A stretch of 64,000 nucleotides of DNA, taken from NCBI GenBank assembly GCA_965205255.1, contig OZ242051.1, positions 1,426,001-1,490,000 of the forward strand, given 5' to 3'. Source of the stretch: G965205255 sp965205255 (GTDB lineage: Bacteria; Pseudomonadota; Gammaproteobacteria; Pseudomonadales; Endozoicomonadaceae). Shown here in pieces: positions 26,226 to 35,310 of this stretch. The notes beneath the pieces were generated by a model. That model was not told where the DNA came from. It saw only the letters and a list, made by a program, of their open reading frames with translations, and did not search any database. The first letter of the stretch is position 1; every line of letters begins with the position of its first letter. The translations under genes were made by a program, and so were the position numbers.

Positions 26226-28502
26226 TTACATCACTTTTATTGCCTGTAAAGAACGCTGTAGTTGTGTTGTTGATCTAACAGTTTCTTCATGCATATGCCC
26301 GATAGCTCCGGTAAGTAATGTCTGAATTTCATGATTTAACATTTTACACCGGAGTAATGCTGTTGCATGCAACATATTTCTTTTATCTTCAGATAATCTT
26401 TGTGATATTTTTGTCTTGGTCAGCAACTTTTTGATTTTTTTATGCTCTTTTCTTAATTCTTTTAATGTTTCAACAAATGTATTCAGCGATTCTTTCGACT
26501 CTCTTCTCAGTGCGAGCCATTCATTGGTAGAAAGAACCTCTCTGTCAGCATCAAAACGTTGATTTTTAGATGCTTTATGTATGGCTTCAATTCGTTTTGA
26601 GTTGCCTGCTTTATTTAATTGACCGGTCAGCTTGCCACCAAAATAATATACGGCCCATAAAATTAAAAAAGATCCCCAGCTTTTGGGTAAAAAATCTTTG
26701 AGCGAGGGAATTTTTTTTGACTTTATGTAGTAAGGCACATCCATAATGACGTCTTTAGTACCTTTGACCACTTCTACCACAATATTTGAGGCAGCTTTAG
26801 CTGTTTCTGTCGTCAGAGATGAAATATTTTCAGCATTCCACCGATAATTTTTTTTGAGGTTTTTGAATTTTTCTGGTTTTTTAGCAGGTAAAGTTGCAAA
26901 TGCCTCGCTGAGCTTTGCATCCAAACCAGTATGCCCGTTTTTAAAATTGTCTTGTATCCATTGATGATAATTTTTAGACAACTTATACCAGTGACCTTTA
27001 ACTTTACTTTGATTGGCTGCTTTATTAAATATTTCCCAGCGTTCTTCACCAGACATAGTTTCAAAAGGTTCCCAGAGCTCTTCAAAGTCTTCAGAAAACT
27101 CACTCTCAAGCCGAGATAATTCTTGAACTGTTTTTAGCATTAACTGATCGTATGAGCCTTTATTATCAGAATTTTTAGAGCCATCAATACCAAAATTTTC
27201 GATTAATTGTTCATGTCTTAGCTGCATGAGAGCTTTTTTCTTCTGAAACTCTATTTGCTGTTTAACACTATTTTGTGCAGATGAGTGGCTATTCTTTAAG
27301 TGATCGGTTGCATTGGCAAGATTGGTGTATGCATTTAAAATATTGGTGACACCTTTTTTACTAGTTAGATAGCTGGCACTGTCTAAAAAGCTATCAAAAC
27401 TGTCCATCGATTTATCTTTATCCAAATGTTGTAATTTTCGTTTGCAAAGTGCTGAGCGCACTTCCATAACAACTCTGCTTAATGTGAAAAAAAACACGTT
27501 TGTGCCAACAGATGAAGCAACAGTAATTGCTGCACCGATGCCAAATGTTGTTAAACCTGAAATCAGTGCCTCTGCTGCCAGACCTACCCCTAAAGTAATA
27601 CCAGTACTTTTATTTCTTTTTGCCCAGCGAATAACTGATAACGCTGTATCACCAATAATACGGACAATCTTGTCATTTTTGACAGTATGTTGAATCAACC
27701 AAGTATCATCCTGATCGCATTCGTAGCCAGGTTTTGGGTCAGGTCTTTCAAGTGCTGGTTTACCTGGCGTTGCATGAGGTTTTACCCAATCACTCTTTTG
27801 TGTATTTTGTGTCTGTTGTAAAGTAACAAAATGGCGCAATCGATTTTTTACTTCCATCATGTTTTCTAAGCCCACATACTTTTCCTTGCTTAGCCCACAT
27901 TTTTTAAACTGATCCTCAACCACAAGAACTGCCAGATCTTTTTCTACACCCTGCTCTGTCATCGTTGCCACAAAATCAGGTTTTAATACCTCATTGATAT
28001 ATCCCTTTGGCAGCGATTTATTAGCGGCTATATACTCATAAGCTAAACGGCAGGGAGAGTGTGAAGATAACCGATCAAGCTGCGAAATAACCCGTACATC
28101 AATAGACTTTTTATTTGATTTAATTCTACGACTGTCTCCTTTAATATTTATCTCACAGACACCGGCAAGCTTAAAGGCTGCCATAGTTTTAAGCGCAATA
28201 CCTGCGTTACTTGTCTTTTTATGGCGTGGTAATTGTCGTTGAGAAAATTTAATGAGAGAAATATAAGCTCTACACAGCTGCCTTCCTGGCGAACTAGTGG
28301 CAGGTTTGAATGTGCCTTTTAATATCTGACCAATTGTCTTTAGGCTAGTTTTTCGACCCTGCCAGAAAGGCTTGCTTTTCACAGTCCATTTTTTATTCAA
28401 CAATGATGATGAAAGCACGGCATCCTTTTGCTTTAGCAATTCACTGTTGTCAACTCCTAGCACACTTCTGGAGTATGGATGAGGTACATTTAAGGGCTTC
28501 AT
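26226..28502 (-). CDS. Unknown 758-residue protein with two hydrophobic segments, candidate secreted effector or translocator
   Basis: No family recognised. No N-terminal signal peptide; the first 60 residues are Ser/Lys-rich. Residues 301-342 form a long Gly/Ala/Val hydrophobic hairpin (GITLGVGLAAEALISGL, then FGIGAAITVASSVGTNVFFF). A second segment is at 609-624 (WGSFLILWAVYYFGGK). Between them and after them lie lysine/glutamate-rich helices that look like coiled coils (VETLKELRKEHKKIKKLL). The arrangement resembles type III translocators and membrane-acting effectors, and needle genes lie 4 kb away, but this is architecture and not homology. ATG 28502 follows AGGAATG on the minus strand. 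It converges with the propeller gene. Confidence 0.62.
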   Translation of the reverse strand: MKPLNVPHPYSRSVLGVDNSELLKQKDAVLSSSLLNKKWTVKSKPFWQGRKTSLKTIGQILKGTFKPATSSPGRQLCRAYISLIKFSQRQLPRHKKTSNAGIALKTMAAFKLAGVCEINIKGDSRRIKSNKKSIDVRVISQLDRLSSHSPCRLAYEYIAANKSLPKGYINEVLKPDFVATMTEQGVEKDLAVLVVEDQFKKCGLSKEKYVGLENMMEVKNRLRHFVTLQQTQNTQKSDWVKPHATPGKPALERPDPKPGYECDQDDTWLIQHTVKNDKIVRIIGDTALSVIRWAKRNKSTGITLGVGLAAEALISGLTTFGIGAAITVASSVGTNVFFFTLSRVVMEVRSALCKRKLQHLDKDKSMDSFDSFLDSASYLTSKKGVTNILNAYTNLANATDHLKNSHSSAQNSVKQQIEFQKKKALMQLRHEQLIENFGIDGSKNSDNKGSYDQLMLKTVQELSRLESEFSEDFEELWEPFETMSGEERWEIFNKAANQSKVKGHWYKLSKNYHQWIQDNFKNGHTGLDAKLSEAFATLPAKKPEKFKNLKKNYRWNAENISSLTTETAKAASNIVVEVVKGTKDVIMDVPYYIKSKKIPSLKDFLPKSWGSFLILWAVYYFGGKLTGQLNKAGNSKRIEAIHKASKNQRFDADREVLSTNEWLALRRESKESLNTFVETLKELRKEHKKIKKLLTKTKISQRLSEDKRNMLHATALLRCKMLNHEIQTLLTGAIGHMHEETVRSTTQLQRSLQAIKVM

Positions 28503-28687
28503 TTATAATCATTCCTTTTTAATATAAATGATTTACCTGAAAAAATATAAACAGCAAAAAAAATCAGTATATTTTTAGTTTATCGGTATTAAAAGTATTG
28601 AATTTACAATCTTTTTTCCGTTAGCCTATTAATGTTGAAAGTGATATTTTTAATAACATTTAAAACGTACATATATCAGGTGCTTTT

Positions 28688-29722
28688 TTGAAACATTTAA
28701 CTTTACCTTTAATTTTTTCCATTATTATCGGCGGATTCTGGTTTATTATGATGCCTTATGTTTTGGCAGACACGGTTGCTCTGACCAATCATGATATATT
28801 GCGTGGAAAAGTAAAAATTATTAATAATGGCGAACTGGTACTTCATACTGACTATGCAGGAGACATAACCATAAACATGCGCTACCTTAGCGGACTAGAG
28901 ACTGATAAGTTTCTTTGGGTTCGACTAAAGGGTCAGTCGAGTTTTAAGTTGATTCGCTTTTCTGCCAACAAAGGAAAAGTATGGATGAAAGATAAGGAAG
29001 GAGAAAAAATACAACTCAATGATAATCGGGAACTTGCTAAAATCAGCTCATCCAAGCCACTCACAAGCTGGCTATTAACGGGTAATGCGGGGCTGACTTT
29101 TAACCTGGACGACAGTAGTGATAATAAAGAAAGCTATGGCAGTACAGGATTGGTTACCATCAAAAACACAGTAAATACAAATAATTTCTCGTGGGATACC
29201 TACTATGAAAGAAATGATCAAAAAGTAACATCACGTCGTTGGAGTATTCAGTACAATTATCAGCGTTATCTTAACGAACTTGTATATATTGAGGGTAATT
29301 CGGGCTGGAAGTATATTATTGATCAAACCCCTCAATCACTTTTTACAGTAGGTCCTGGAATCGGTTATCAGTTCTGGGATACGCCAAAGAGCAGTTTGCA
29401 GTCAGGTCTTGGTATTAAACATTTATGGGAGCATTACGCCAATGGTGAAACACAAACTGAGTGGGCTGCGAGTTGGAATTTAAAATATACAAAAACTTTT
29501 TTTAATCTATTTAACTGTTATCAAAACATCAGTCTCTTACAGCCGTTTTCCAATGGTCTTATTCTTAATACAGAGACTGGTTGTAAAATACAATTAACAG
29601 ATAACCTGTTTTTTAATACGAATTATGATTACAATTATACAAGCCAGAAAGACCCCTCAGTAACAGTTGGTAGCAGACGGTTAAGCCATATTCTTAACTT
29701 TGGGGTAGGAGTAAACTGGTAG
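28688..29722 (+). CDS. DUF481-type outer-membrane beta-barrel protein
   Basis: 344 residues. TTG start after CAGG gives a signal peptide (LPLIFSIIIGGFWFIMMPYVLA, mature start DTVALTNHD). Residues 28-115 have the small beta domain typical of this family (TVALTNHDILRGKV, LVLHTDYAGDITI). From about 130 alternating aromatic/polar strands form a barrel (NFSWDTYYERNDQ, RRWSIQYNYQRYL, GPGIGYQFWD, TEWAASWNLKY), ending with a C-terminal aromatic (NFGVGVNW), the usual BAM signal. Members are thought to be salt-inducible outer-membrane proteins of unknown role. The start is the weakest point; an ATG at codon 18 would remove most of the signal peptide. Confidence 0.75.
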   Translation: MKHLTLPLIFSIIIGGFWFIMMPYVLADTVALTNHDILRGKVKIINNGELVLHTDYAGDITINMRYLSGLETDKFLWVRLKGQSSFKLIRFSANKGKVWMKDKEGEKIQLNDNRELAKISSSKPLTSWLLTGNAGLTFNLDDSSDNKESYGSTGLVTIKNTVNTNNFSWDTYYERNDQKVTSRRWSIQYNYQRYLNELVYIEGNSGWKYIIDQTPQSLFTVGPGIGYQFWDTPKSSLQSGLGIKHLWEHYANGETQTEWAASWNLKYTKTFFNLFNCYQNISLLQPFSNGLILNTETGCKIQLTDNLFFNTNYDYNYTSQKDPSVTVGSRRLSHILNFGVGVNW

Positions 29723-29813
29723 AAAAATAAAGTGCTCATCCAGTTCTCAGAATAACGGGCGGTGTTATTTTCCGCTCTTATCATGTATCACGCCTGTGAA
29801 AAGACAGAAGCTC

Positions 29814-30569
29814 TTAAAATCTCAGACCTCCGTCAATCTCTATTATTCTTCCATTAATATACTGATTTGAAAGAATAAACTGTATTGTTGAGGCAATTTC
29901 ATCTGGATGTCCCAAACGGCCTGAAGGAATTTTTTTGCTCAGTGCGTCCAGTGCTTCAGATTTCATGCCAGCAGTCATGCGCGTTTTTACAACACCGGGA
30001 GCAATACCAGCGGACCGAATGCTATAACGGGCAAGTTCCTGTGCCCAAGTAACAGTCAATGCCTCTACGCCAGCTTTTGTAGCCGAATAACTACTTTGAC
30101 CAAAATTACCATTTCGTGCAAGCGAAGTCATATTAATAATAACACCACCATTTCCACATCGAATCATTTGCTCTGCCGCTTCACGTCCGCACAAAAAAAC
30201 ACCTGTCAGATTTATGTTGATTACTGTTTGCCAGTCTTCATAAGGCAGTTTCTGCGTAACCTTCCCTTCTTTGGCTTTAAGTAACAGGCCATCTTTAAGT
30301 ATGCCAGCATTGTTTACCAAAACATCAAATCTGCCAAAATCATCGGCAACCTGTTGCATTACTGCAGAAACATTGTACTCATCAGACACATCCAGTGTGT
30401 AGCTCTCAATTTTATTTAGTGAACCCTCCTGAGACTCTTTTATCTGATTAAGTCCTGCTTGATCTTTATCAAGCATTGCAACCTGATAACCCTGCTCAAG
30501 CAGATTAATAACTATAGCCTGCCCAATACCACCGGCAGCACCAGTGACCACAACAACTTTTTTTTCCAT
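29814..30569 (-). CDS. Short-chain dehydrogenase/reductase (FabG-like)
   Basis: NAD(P)-dependent classical SDR of 251 residues. Cofactor motif TGAAGGIG, NNAG, catalytic Ser in MTSLAR, and YSATKAG with the YxxxK pair. APGVVKTRMT and the C-terminal EIDGGLRF are family-typical. The Asp in MLDKD after strand beta-2 suggests NAD preference. It lies 81 bp downstream of an acyl-CoA ligase gene on the same strand, so a role in acyl-chain reduction (3-oxoacyl or 3-hydroxyacyl thioesters) is plausible. Exact substrate cannot be read from sequence. Confidence 0.88.
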   Translation of the reverse strand: MEKKVVVVTGAAGGIGQAIVINLLEQGYQVAMLDKDQAGLNQIKESQEGSLNKIESYTLDVSDEYNVSAVMQQVADDFGRFDVLVNNAGILKDGLLLKAKEGKVTQKLPYEDWQTVININLTGVFLCGREAAEQMIRCGNGGVIINMTSLARNGNFGQSSYSATKAGVEALTVTWAQELARYSIRSAGIAPGVVKTRMTAGMKSEALDALSKKIPSGRLGHPDEIASTIQFILSNQYINGRIIEIDGGLRF

Positions 30570-30650
30570 TTATTGACCTGTTTGCTCATCCAGAATATTT
30601 ACTCATCACTACTTTCTCATGTTTTATAACACAGAAGGTATTGATGTATT

Positions 30651-32312
30651 TTATTTTTTAATGGTTGTTTGATTACGCAACTCCCGTCGTAATACTTTAC
30701 CAACAGGTGTCATAGGCAAAGATTCCCTGAATTTTATATGACGGGGTATTTTATACGCAGTTAGTTTATCACGACAATAAAACTTTATATCATCTTCAGT
30801 CAGTTTTGTTGTTTTTGGTACTATAAACAATTTAACGGCTTCACCTGTTTTTTCGTCAGCAACTCCTACTGCTGCGCAGGAGGCCACCTTTGGGTGATTA
30901 GAAACGACATCCTCTATTTCGTTAGGATATACATTAAAACCTGAAACCAACACCATATCTTTAAGTCTATCTACAATCTCAACTAAACCATCATCACTTA
31001 TGACAGCAATATCTCCTGTTTTAAGCCAGCCTTCATCATCTAACACTTGTTTAGTGGCCTCAGGATTATTCCAGTAGCCAGACATTACCTGTGGTCCTCT
31101 TACGCATAATTCACCGGGTTCACCATTGGTGTTTTCTTTACCTGTCACTATATCCACTATTTTAAGGTCGGTTAAACCCACGGCAGAGCCGACACTCCCA
31201 ACTTTTGATACTTTATCCAACCGGCTAAGACATACAACGGGTGAGCATTCAGTCAAACCGTATCCTTCTGCAATTATGCACCCTGTCACTTCTTGCCACT
31301 TTCTGCCTACCGAAAGTTTAAGTCCTGTGCCACCGGATAACGTTAGTTTTAACCGATCAAACCGACATTTTTTAAACTCACTTCGGGCCAACAGGGCTGC
31401 AAATAAAGTGTTTAACCCAATAAATCCGGTAAATTTTGTTTTTTTAAGCACTTTAAGAAAGGTTGAAATATCTCTGGGATTGGCTATTAGCACATTATTA
31501 GCACCGATCATCGGAAATACCATCAAGTTCGCTGTGAATGCATAAATATGGTAAAGAGGCAGTGGAGCAATCACAACTTCGTAACCTTCTTCGAGCACAT
31601 GTTGCCCGCTGGATTTTACAGCGTTAATGATCTCTTTTGTCTGGAGCATATTGGCAATTAAATTTCGGTGGCTTAATATTGCCCCTTTGGGCTTACCCGT
31701 TGTACCTCCGGTATACTGTAATGCGGCAATGTTCTGTGGTTTTACCTGAACGGAATGCATCGCCTGCTTTTTACCATAATCTAATGCTTTTTTAAACTTC
31801 ACAGCCTGTTTCAAATTAAATGGCTTGATCATGCGTTTGATATATTTGAGCACAGCATTGATTAAAAACCCTTTTGGTTGCGAAAGTAAATCTCCAAAGC
31901 AGGTTTCAATAAGGTAATTAACCGGATAATCTTTTACCGCTTTTTCAACCTCAGCACCAAACATATTCATATAAACTATGGCGTTAACACCTGCATCCTC
32001 TAGCTGAATTTTTATTTCCCGTGCTGTGTACATAGGATTAATATTCACCAAAACCATTCCAGCTTTAAAAATACCATAAACAACCACTGGCATTTGTAAA
32101 ATATTAGGCAGTTGTACTGCAATCTTGTCACCGGGTTTTAAATTAGTTTTATGCTGAAGATACGATGCAAATGCATTACTTAATTTATCTGTTTCCATAA
32201 ATGACAAGGAGCTTCCTGCACAGGTGAAAACCGGTCTGTGCCGAAAACGGTTAACCGATTCAGCCCATACATCAATAACGCTTTGGTACGCATCCAGTTC
32301 AATTTCTTTCAT
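30651..32312 (-). CDS. Long-chain acyl-CoA synthetase (FadD-like)
   Basis: ANL-superfamily AMP-forming ligase, 553 residues. P-loop-like YTGGTTGKPKGA, then YGLTECSP, the adenylate loop LKTGDIAVI, and DRLKDMVLVSGFNVYPNEIEDV, with the C-terminal catalytic lysine in TPVGKVLRREL. A FadD-type sequence activating fatty acids for beta-oxidation or phospholipid synthesis is the best guess; the length suits medium/long-chain ligases. It appears to be the first gene of a two-gene unit with the SDR downstream, and an acyl-CoA dehydrogenase and an acyltransferase lie within 8 kb. Confidence 0.9.
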   Translation of the reverse strand: MKEIELDAYQSVIDVWAESVNRFRHRPVFTCAGSSLSFMETDKLSNAFASYLQHKTNLKPGDKIAVQLPNILQMPVVVYGIFKAGMVLVNINPMYTAREIKIQLEDAGVNAIVYMNMFGAEVEKAVKDYPVNYLIETCFGDLLSQPKGFLINAVLKYIKRMIKPFNLKQAVKFKKALDYGKKQAMHSVQVKPQNIAALQYTGGTTGKPKGAILSHRNLIANMLQTKEIINAVKSSGQHVLEEGYEVVIAPLPLYHIYAFTANLMVFPMIGANNVLIANPRDISTFLKVLKKTKFTGFIGLNTLFAALLARSEFKKCRFDRLKLTLSGGTGLKLSVGRKWQEVTGCIIAEGYGLTECSPVVCLSRLDKVSKVGSVGSAVGLTDLKIVDIVTGKENTNGEPGELCVRGPQVMSGYWNNPEATKQVLDDEGWLKTGDIAVISDDGLVEIVDRLKDMVLVSGFNVYPNEIEDVVSNHPKVASCAAVGVADEKTGEAVKLFIVPKTTKLTEDDIKFYCRDKLTAYKIPRHIKFRESLPMTPVGKVLRRELRNQTTIKK

Positions 32313-32532
32313 ATCACTATCGCTTGTTCTTTAGTTAAAACGTTATGTAAACAGACTGCCAGCCTTTAATTATAATCCTAACCGACACTTTAATTTTTTT
32401 AACCATTTTCGGATACACTGTAAAACCTACATAAATAATACATTGTAGTTGTTTTGCAAATAACAGAGTAATCTGATAAGTAGAAAAATGGAAATTTTGA
32501 ATACAGTTGCGTATCTTTAATTTTAATTAGAC

Positions 32533-32548
32533 TACACTTTAAAAAGTG
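32533..32548. promoter_or_regulatory. Palindrome in the fadD-sctD divergent gap
   Basis: The 350-bp gap (32313-32663) separates the divergent ligase and type III genes. It holds a 16-bp palindrome ACACTTTAAAAAGTGT (7-bp arms) about 115 bp before sctD, a size and symmetry that fit a dimeric regulator. No regulator is encoded nearby. No other structure is seen in the gap; promoters were not assigned. Confidence 0.3.
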
Positions 32549-32663
32549 TGGCATGAGTCGCAAAGGTGGCACATTTACTATAAAAATAATATTAATAAGT
32601 CGATACTACTATAACAAATATAATAAACACCCTTTGTTTAGGGATATTACGGAATGTTAAATT

Positions 32664-34124
32664 ATGACCGATAAAAGTTGGTCTCTGAAAATACTATCTG
32701 GCGCTCACCTTGGGGCAGAGATTGAGCTTGGTGAGGGGACTTATACTCTTGGAAGTCATGAAGACTGCGATTTTGTGCTGACAGATGAGTCAGTATCAGA
32801 CAAACAGCTAGAAATTACAATTAATGACGCAAGCATCAAATTAAAAAGCCTCTCTGGACAACAGCTTACCATTAACGGTGAACCGTCAGGCATAGACTGT
32901 CAACCAGAAATGCACCAAGTGGTTAGTATTTCTGCACTGAACTTTGCATTTGGACAATCTGATATACCCTGGCCGGCATTCAATCTTTCTCAATTTTCTT
33001 CAACAGCAGAAGGTGTGCACAATAACAATGCCGAAACCACTAATACCTCTTCAGATAAAGCATACATAACAGAAGAACAAACAGAAAAAAAAGCGCATAA
33101 TCTTGCAGCTGTTACAGATAAAGAAAACAAAGACTCTGGAAAAAAGAGCTGGAGGAAAACAGGCCTCACCCCAAGACAATTAGCTTTATGGTTCAAAAAA
33201 CTTTTGCGCCATTACAAGTGGATATTAGCAGGGTTTAGTAGCTTGGCTTTATTTGTTTGCCTGGGAGTTGGATTTATGTGGTTATGGCAAAAAACAGCTC
33301 CTGAAGCAAATCTCAAAACTACAATTAACTACCTTGCTATTGCTAAGAAAGTTAAATCTCAGCTTATGTTACCTGACATTCACCTGCGACAATTGGCAGG
33401 CGGATCAATACTGGTGAGCGGTTATATTAAAGATAATGATCAAAAAAATATGCTGATTAAAACATTAGATAAAGAGCTCGTACCAATTAAATCACAGTTG
33501 ATAGTAATGTCAGATATGCGTGCATCTGCGGTTAGTGCATTAAAATTTGCAGGGTACGACAACATGCACATTGAACTTGATACAACACCAGGATCATTAG
33601 TACTAAGTGGTTATGCACCAAATATTAAGTATGTGAGTAAAATAAGAGAAATATTAAGCATAGATGTTCCCGGATTATTATCTATTGTAGAACAGGTTGA
33701 TTATCAGTCGACAAGAGAAAAAGCATTACGCACAATGTTACAGGAAGTTGGATTAAATGCTCAGATAAAACTTTTGGAGCAACCAGGTAAAATAACGCTC
33801 AAAGGTCGCCTTCATGATATATCTCAGGGGTATCGTTTTAAAAGTGTTGTTACTAACTTTAGAGAAAAGTACGGTAACAAGCCGGAGCTAATGATAGATG
33901 TAGTTATTCCATCAGCAAATCTTCGCACATTGAAACCTGAACTAAACATTAAAAGTATTAGTATGGGGCGAACACCTTATGTAATGCTGGGTAATGGAGA
34001 AAAATATTTGCCCGGTGCTACATTAGAAAACGGTTATATACTTGAAAGTATCGGCCTGGATTATTTAATACTCCGATCAGGTAATCAGCAAATAAAATAT
34101 AATGTGAGAAAAAATAATGACTGA
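32664..34124 (+). CDS. sctD: Type III secretion inner-membrane ring protein SctD (YscD family)
   Basis: 486 residues. N-terminal FHA-like cytoplasmic domain at about 5-97 (LKILSGAHLGAEIELGEGTYTLG, LTDESVSDKQLEI, NFAFGQSD), a Ser/Thr-rich linker, a single membrane helix at about 187-208 (WILAGFSSLALFVCLGVGFMWLW), then periplasmic ring-building domains (BON-like repeats around 225-430). It forms the outer concentric ring of the inner-membrane base with SctJ. First of a four-gene run; the next ATG overlaps its stop by 8 bp. Domain order and neighbours (needle and needle chaperones) make the call firm, even though sequence divergence from Ysc/Ssa proteins is high. Confidence 0.88.
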   Translation: MTDKSWSLKILSGAHLGAEIELGEGTYTLGSHEDCDFVLTDESVSDKQLEITINDASIKLKSLSGQQLTINGEPSGIDCQPEMHQVVSISALNFAFGQSDIPWPAFNLSQFSSTAEGVHNNNAETTNTSSDKAYITEEQTEKKAHNLAAVTDKENKDSGKKSWRKTGLTPRQLALWFKKLLRHYKWILAGFSSLALFVCLGVGFMWLWQKTAPEANLKTTINYLAIAKKVKSQLMLPDIHLRQLAGGSILVSGYIKDNDQKNMLIKTLDKELVPIKSQLIVMSDMRASAVSALKFAGYDNMHIELDTTPGSLVLSGYAPNIKYVSKIREILSIDVPGLLSIVEQVDYQSTREKALRTMLQEVGLNAQIKLLEQPGKITLKGRLHDISQGYRFKSVVTNFREKYGNKPELMIDVVIPSANLRTLKPELNIKSISMGRTPYVMLGNGEKYLPGATLENGYILESIGLDYLILRSGNQQIKYNVRKNND

Positions 34125-34368
34125 TACATTTCTTTCGTTGTCGACCACTGAAGACTATCTGGCCACTGATAAAGATGGTGCGGTTAAAAAAGGACTGATT
34201 GTTCAATTTAAAGAGGAAATTGATCGACTCAAATCACCTGATAACTTGGATTTATCACCAGAAGACTTTGAACAAAAAGAGAGCCTTATCAAGGCGATGG
34301 AAGAGTCCATTAAATTAATAGAGATGACTTGGGCAAAATACCACCTGGCAGGAAAGCAGGTTCACTAA
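34117..34368 (+). CDS. Type III needle co-chaperone, YscE/EscE-like
   Basis: 83 residues, all-helical and acidic in composition, overlapping sctD by 8 bp and directly preceding the needle gene. In Yersinia, YscE and YscG bind the needle monomer YscF so that it does not polymerise in the cytoplasm; gene order D-E-F-G is the same here. Two helices are apparent (AVKKGLIVQFKEEIDRLKS, then LIKAMEESIKLIEMTWAKYH), matching the helical hairpin of YscE. Sequence identity is too low to rest on alone; the call depends mainly on position and size. Confidence 0.7.
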   Translation: MTDTFLSLSTTEDYLATDKDGAVKKGLIVQFKEEIDRLKSPDNLDLSPEDFEQKESLIKAMEESIKLIEMTWAKYHLAGKQVH

Positions 34369-34427
34369 ATACTGGATTTATCTGAATAGACGCTGAACAA
34401 GAATATATAAAATGCAGGGAGAAAATT

Positions 34428-34679
34428 ATGGCTGGAATACTACAGGGTGGCCAAGATGGTATCAACTTTGATAAAACAAACAATGTATTAAGCGACAACC
34501 TGTCAAAACTTGAAAAATCAATGCAGGAAGGCTTAGAAAATCTAGATCCTTCAAATATGGCCGATCTACTCTCTTTTCAGCAACAAATGAGTAAACTTAC
34601 TATGATGTATGGCCTGCAAAGCGGTGTTATCAAATCTATTAAAGATACAAGCCAAGGCATTATTCAGAAAATAAACTAA
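34428..34679 (+). CDS. sctF: Type III secretion needle subunit SctF
   Basis: 83 residues, right for PrgI/YscF/SsaG needle monomers. It has two helices joined by a turn with the typical P-(S/D)-x-M/L break (LENLDPSNMADLLSFQQQMS), and the conserved hydrophobic C-terminus (YGLQSGVIKSIKDTSQGIIQKI) that lines the needle in this family. The N-terminus is Gly/Gln-rich and disordered. RBS GGGAG before the ATG. The subunit is exported without cleavage and polymerises into the extracellular needle. Flanked by its two presumed chaperones. Confidence 0.87.
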   Translation: MAGILQGGQDGINFDKTNNVLSDNLSKLEKSMQEGLENLDPSNMADLLSFQQQMSKLTMMYGLQSGVIKSIKDTSQGIIQKIN

Positions 34680-34706
34680 GGCTAAATAATAATAAGGAAG
34701 AAATAT

Positions 34707-35090
34707 ATGGTTAGCGCAGAAATCCTACGCAAATTAGCAGACATCGGTTTCATGGCGACAAGCGGGGGTTTTTTTCGCCAGGCAGATGCTATCTTCAGTT
34801 CTATTGAGCTCTCCCGTAAAGACAATATACTGCCTTACATGGGAAAAGCGCTTAACCTGATGAATATGGAAAAAAACCAGGAAGCGCTTGATATGATTGA
34901 AAATAAAGCATTAAAAATCGAGCCAGAAAACCATGTGCTTCATGCATTTAAGGGTATGGCGCTAATGTTGCTTGGCAGAAATAGTGAAAGTGAAAACTGT
35001 CTGAATAATATTGCTTCGACCAGTAATGATTCGATTGCAAAAAACCTTGCAGACAATCTGCTATCAGAACTATATCGTACTGATAAATGA
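34707..35090 (+). CDS. sctG: Type III needle chaperone SctG (YscG/SsaH-like TPR protein)
   Basis: 127 residues made of TPR-like helical pairs (GGFFRQADAIFSSIELSR, PYMGKALNLMNMEKNQEALD, HAFKGMALMLLGRNSESENC). YscG-family proteins cradle the C-terminal helix of the needle subunit. RBS AAGGAAG before the ATG. Last gene of the sctD-E-F-G run; 220 bp of non-coding DNA follow before a convergent acyltransferase gene. The sequence TTTAAAGGCAGGTTTTGATA (35199-35218) in that gap resembles the right end of the dispersed repeat. No further type III genes (ATPase, export gate, secretin) are in the window. Confidence 0.82.
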   Translation: MVSAEILRKLADIGFMATSGGFFRQADAIFSSIELSRKDNILPYMGKALNLMNMEKNQEALDMIENKALKIEPENHVLHAFKGMALMLLGRNSESENCLNNIASTSNDSIAKNLADNLLSELYRTDK

Positions 35091-35310
35091 TTTTTGAAAT
35101 CCAATGATCCATATATTATTGGCTTTTAATCGTAGAGTAGAGAAAATACTGCTCTCCTGTTAAATACAATTTAAAAAATGAGTATTTCTGTAAGACAAGT
35201 TTAAAGGCAGGTTTTGATATTACTGCCTGATAAGCTGGATATATGACAGCAATAAACCTTCTTTTTTCAAAAATGAACATCTTAAAAATAGAGAAAGTCC
35301 ATGCATAGTA

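Noticed and set aside
32548..32580. Sigma-54 promoter upstream of sctD (TGGCATGAGTCGCA)
   Set aside because: The GG and GC elements are two bases too close for a -24/-12 promoter.
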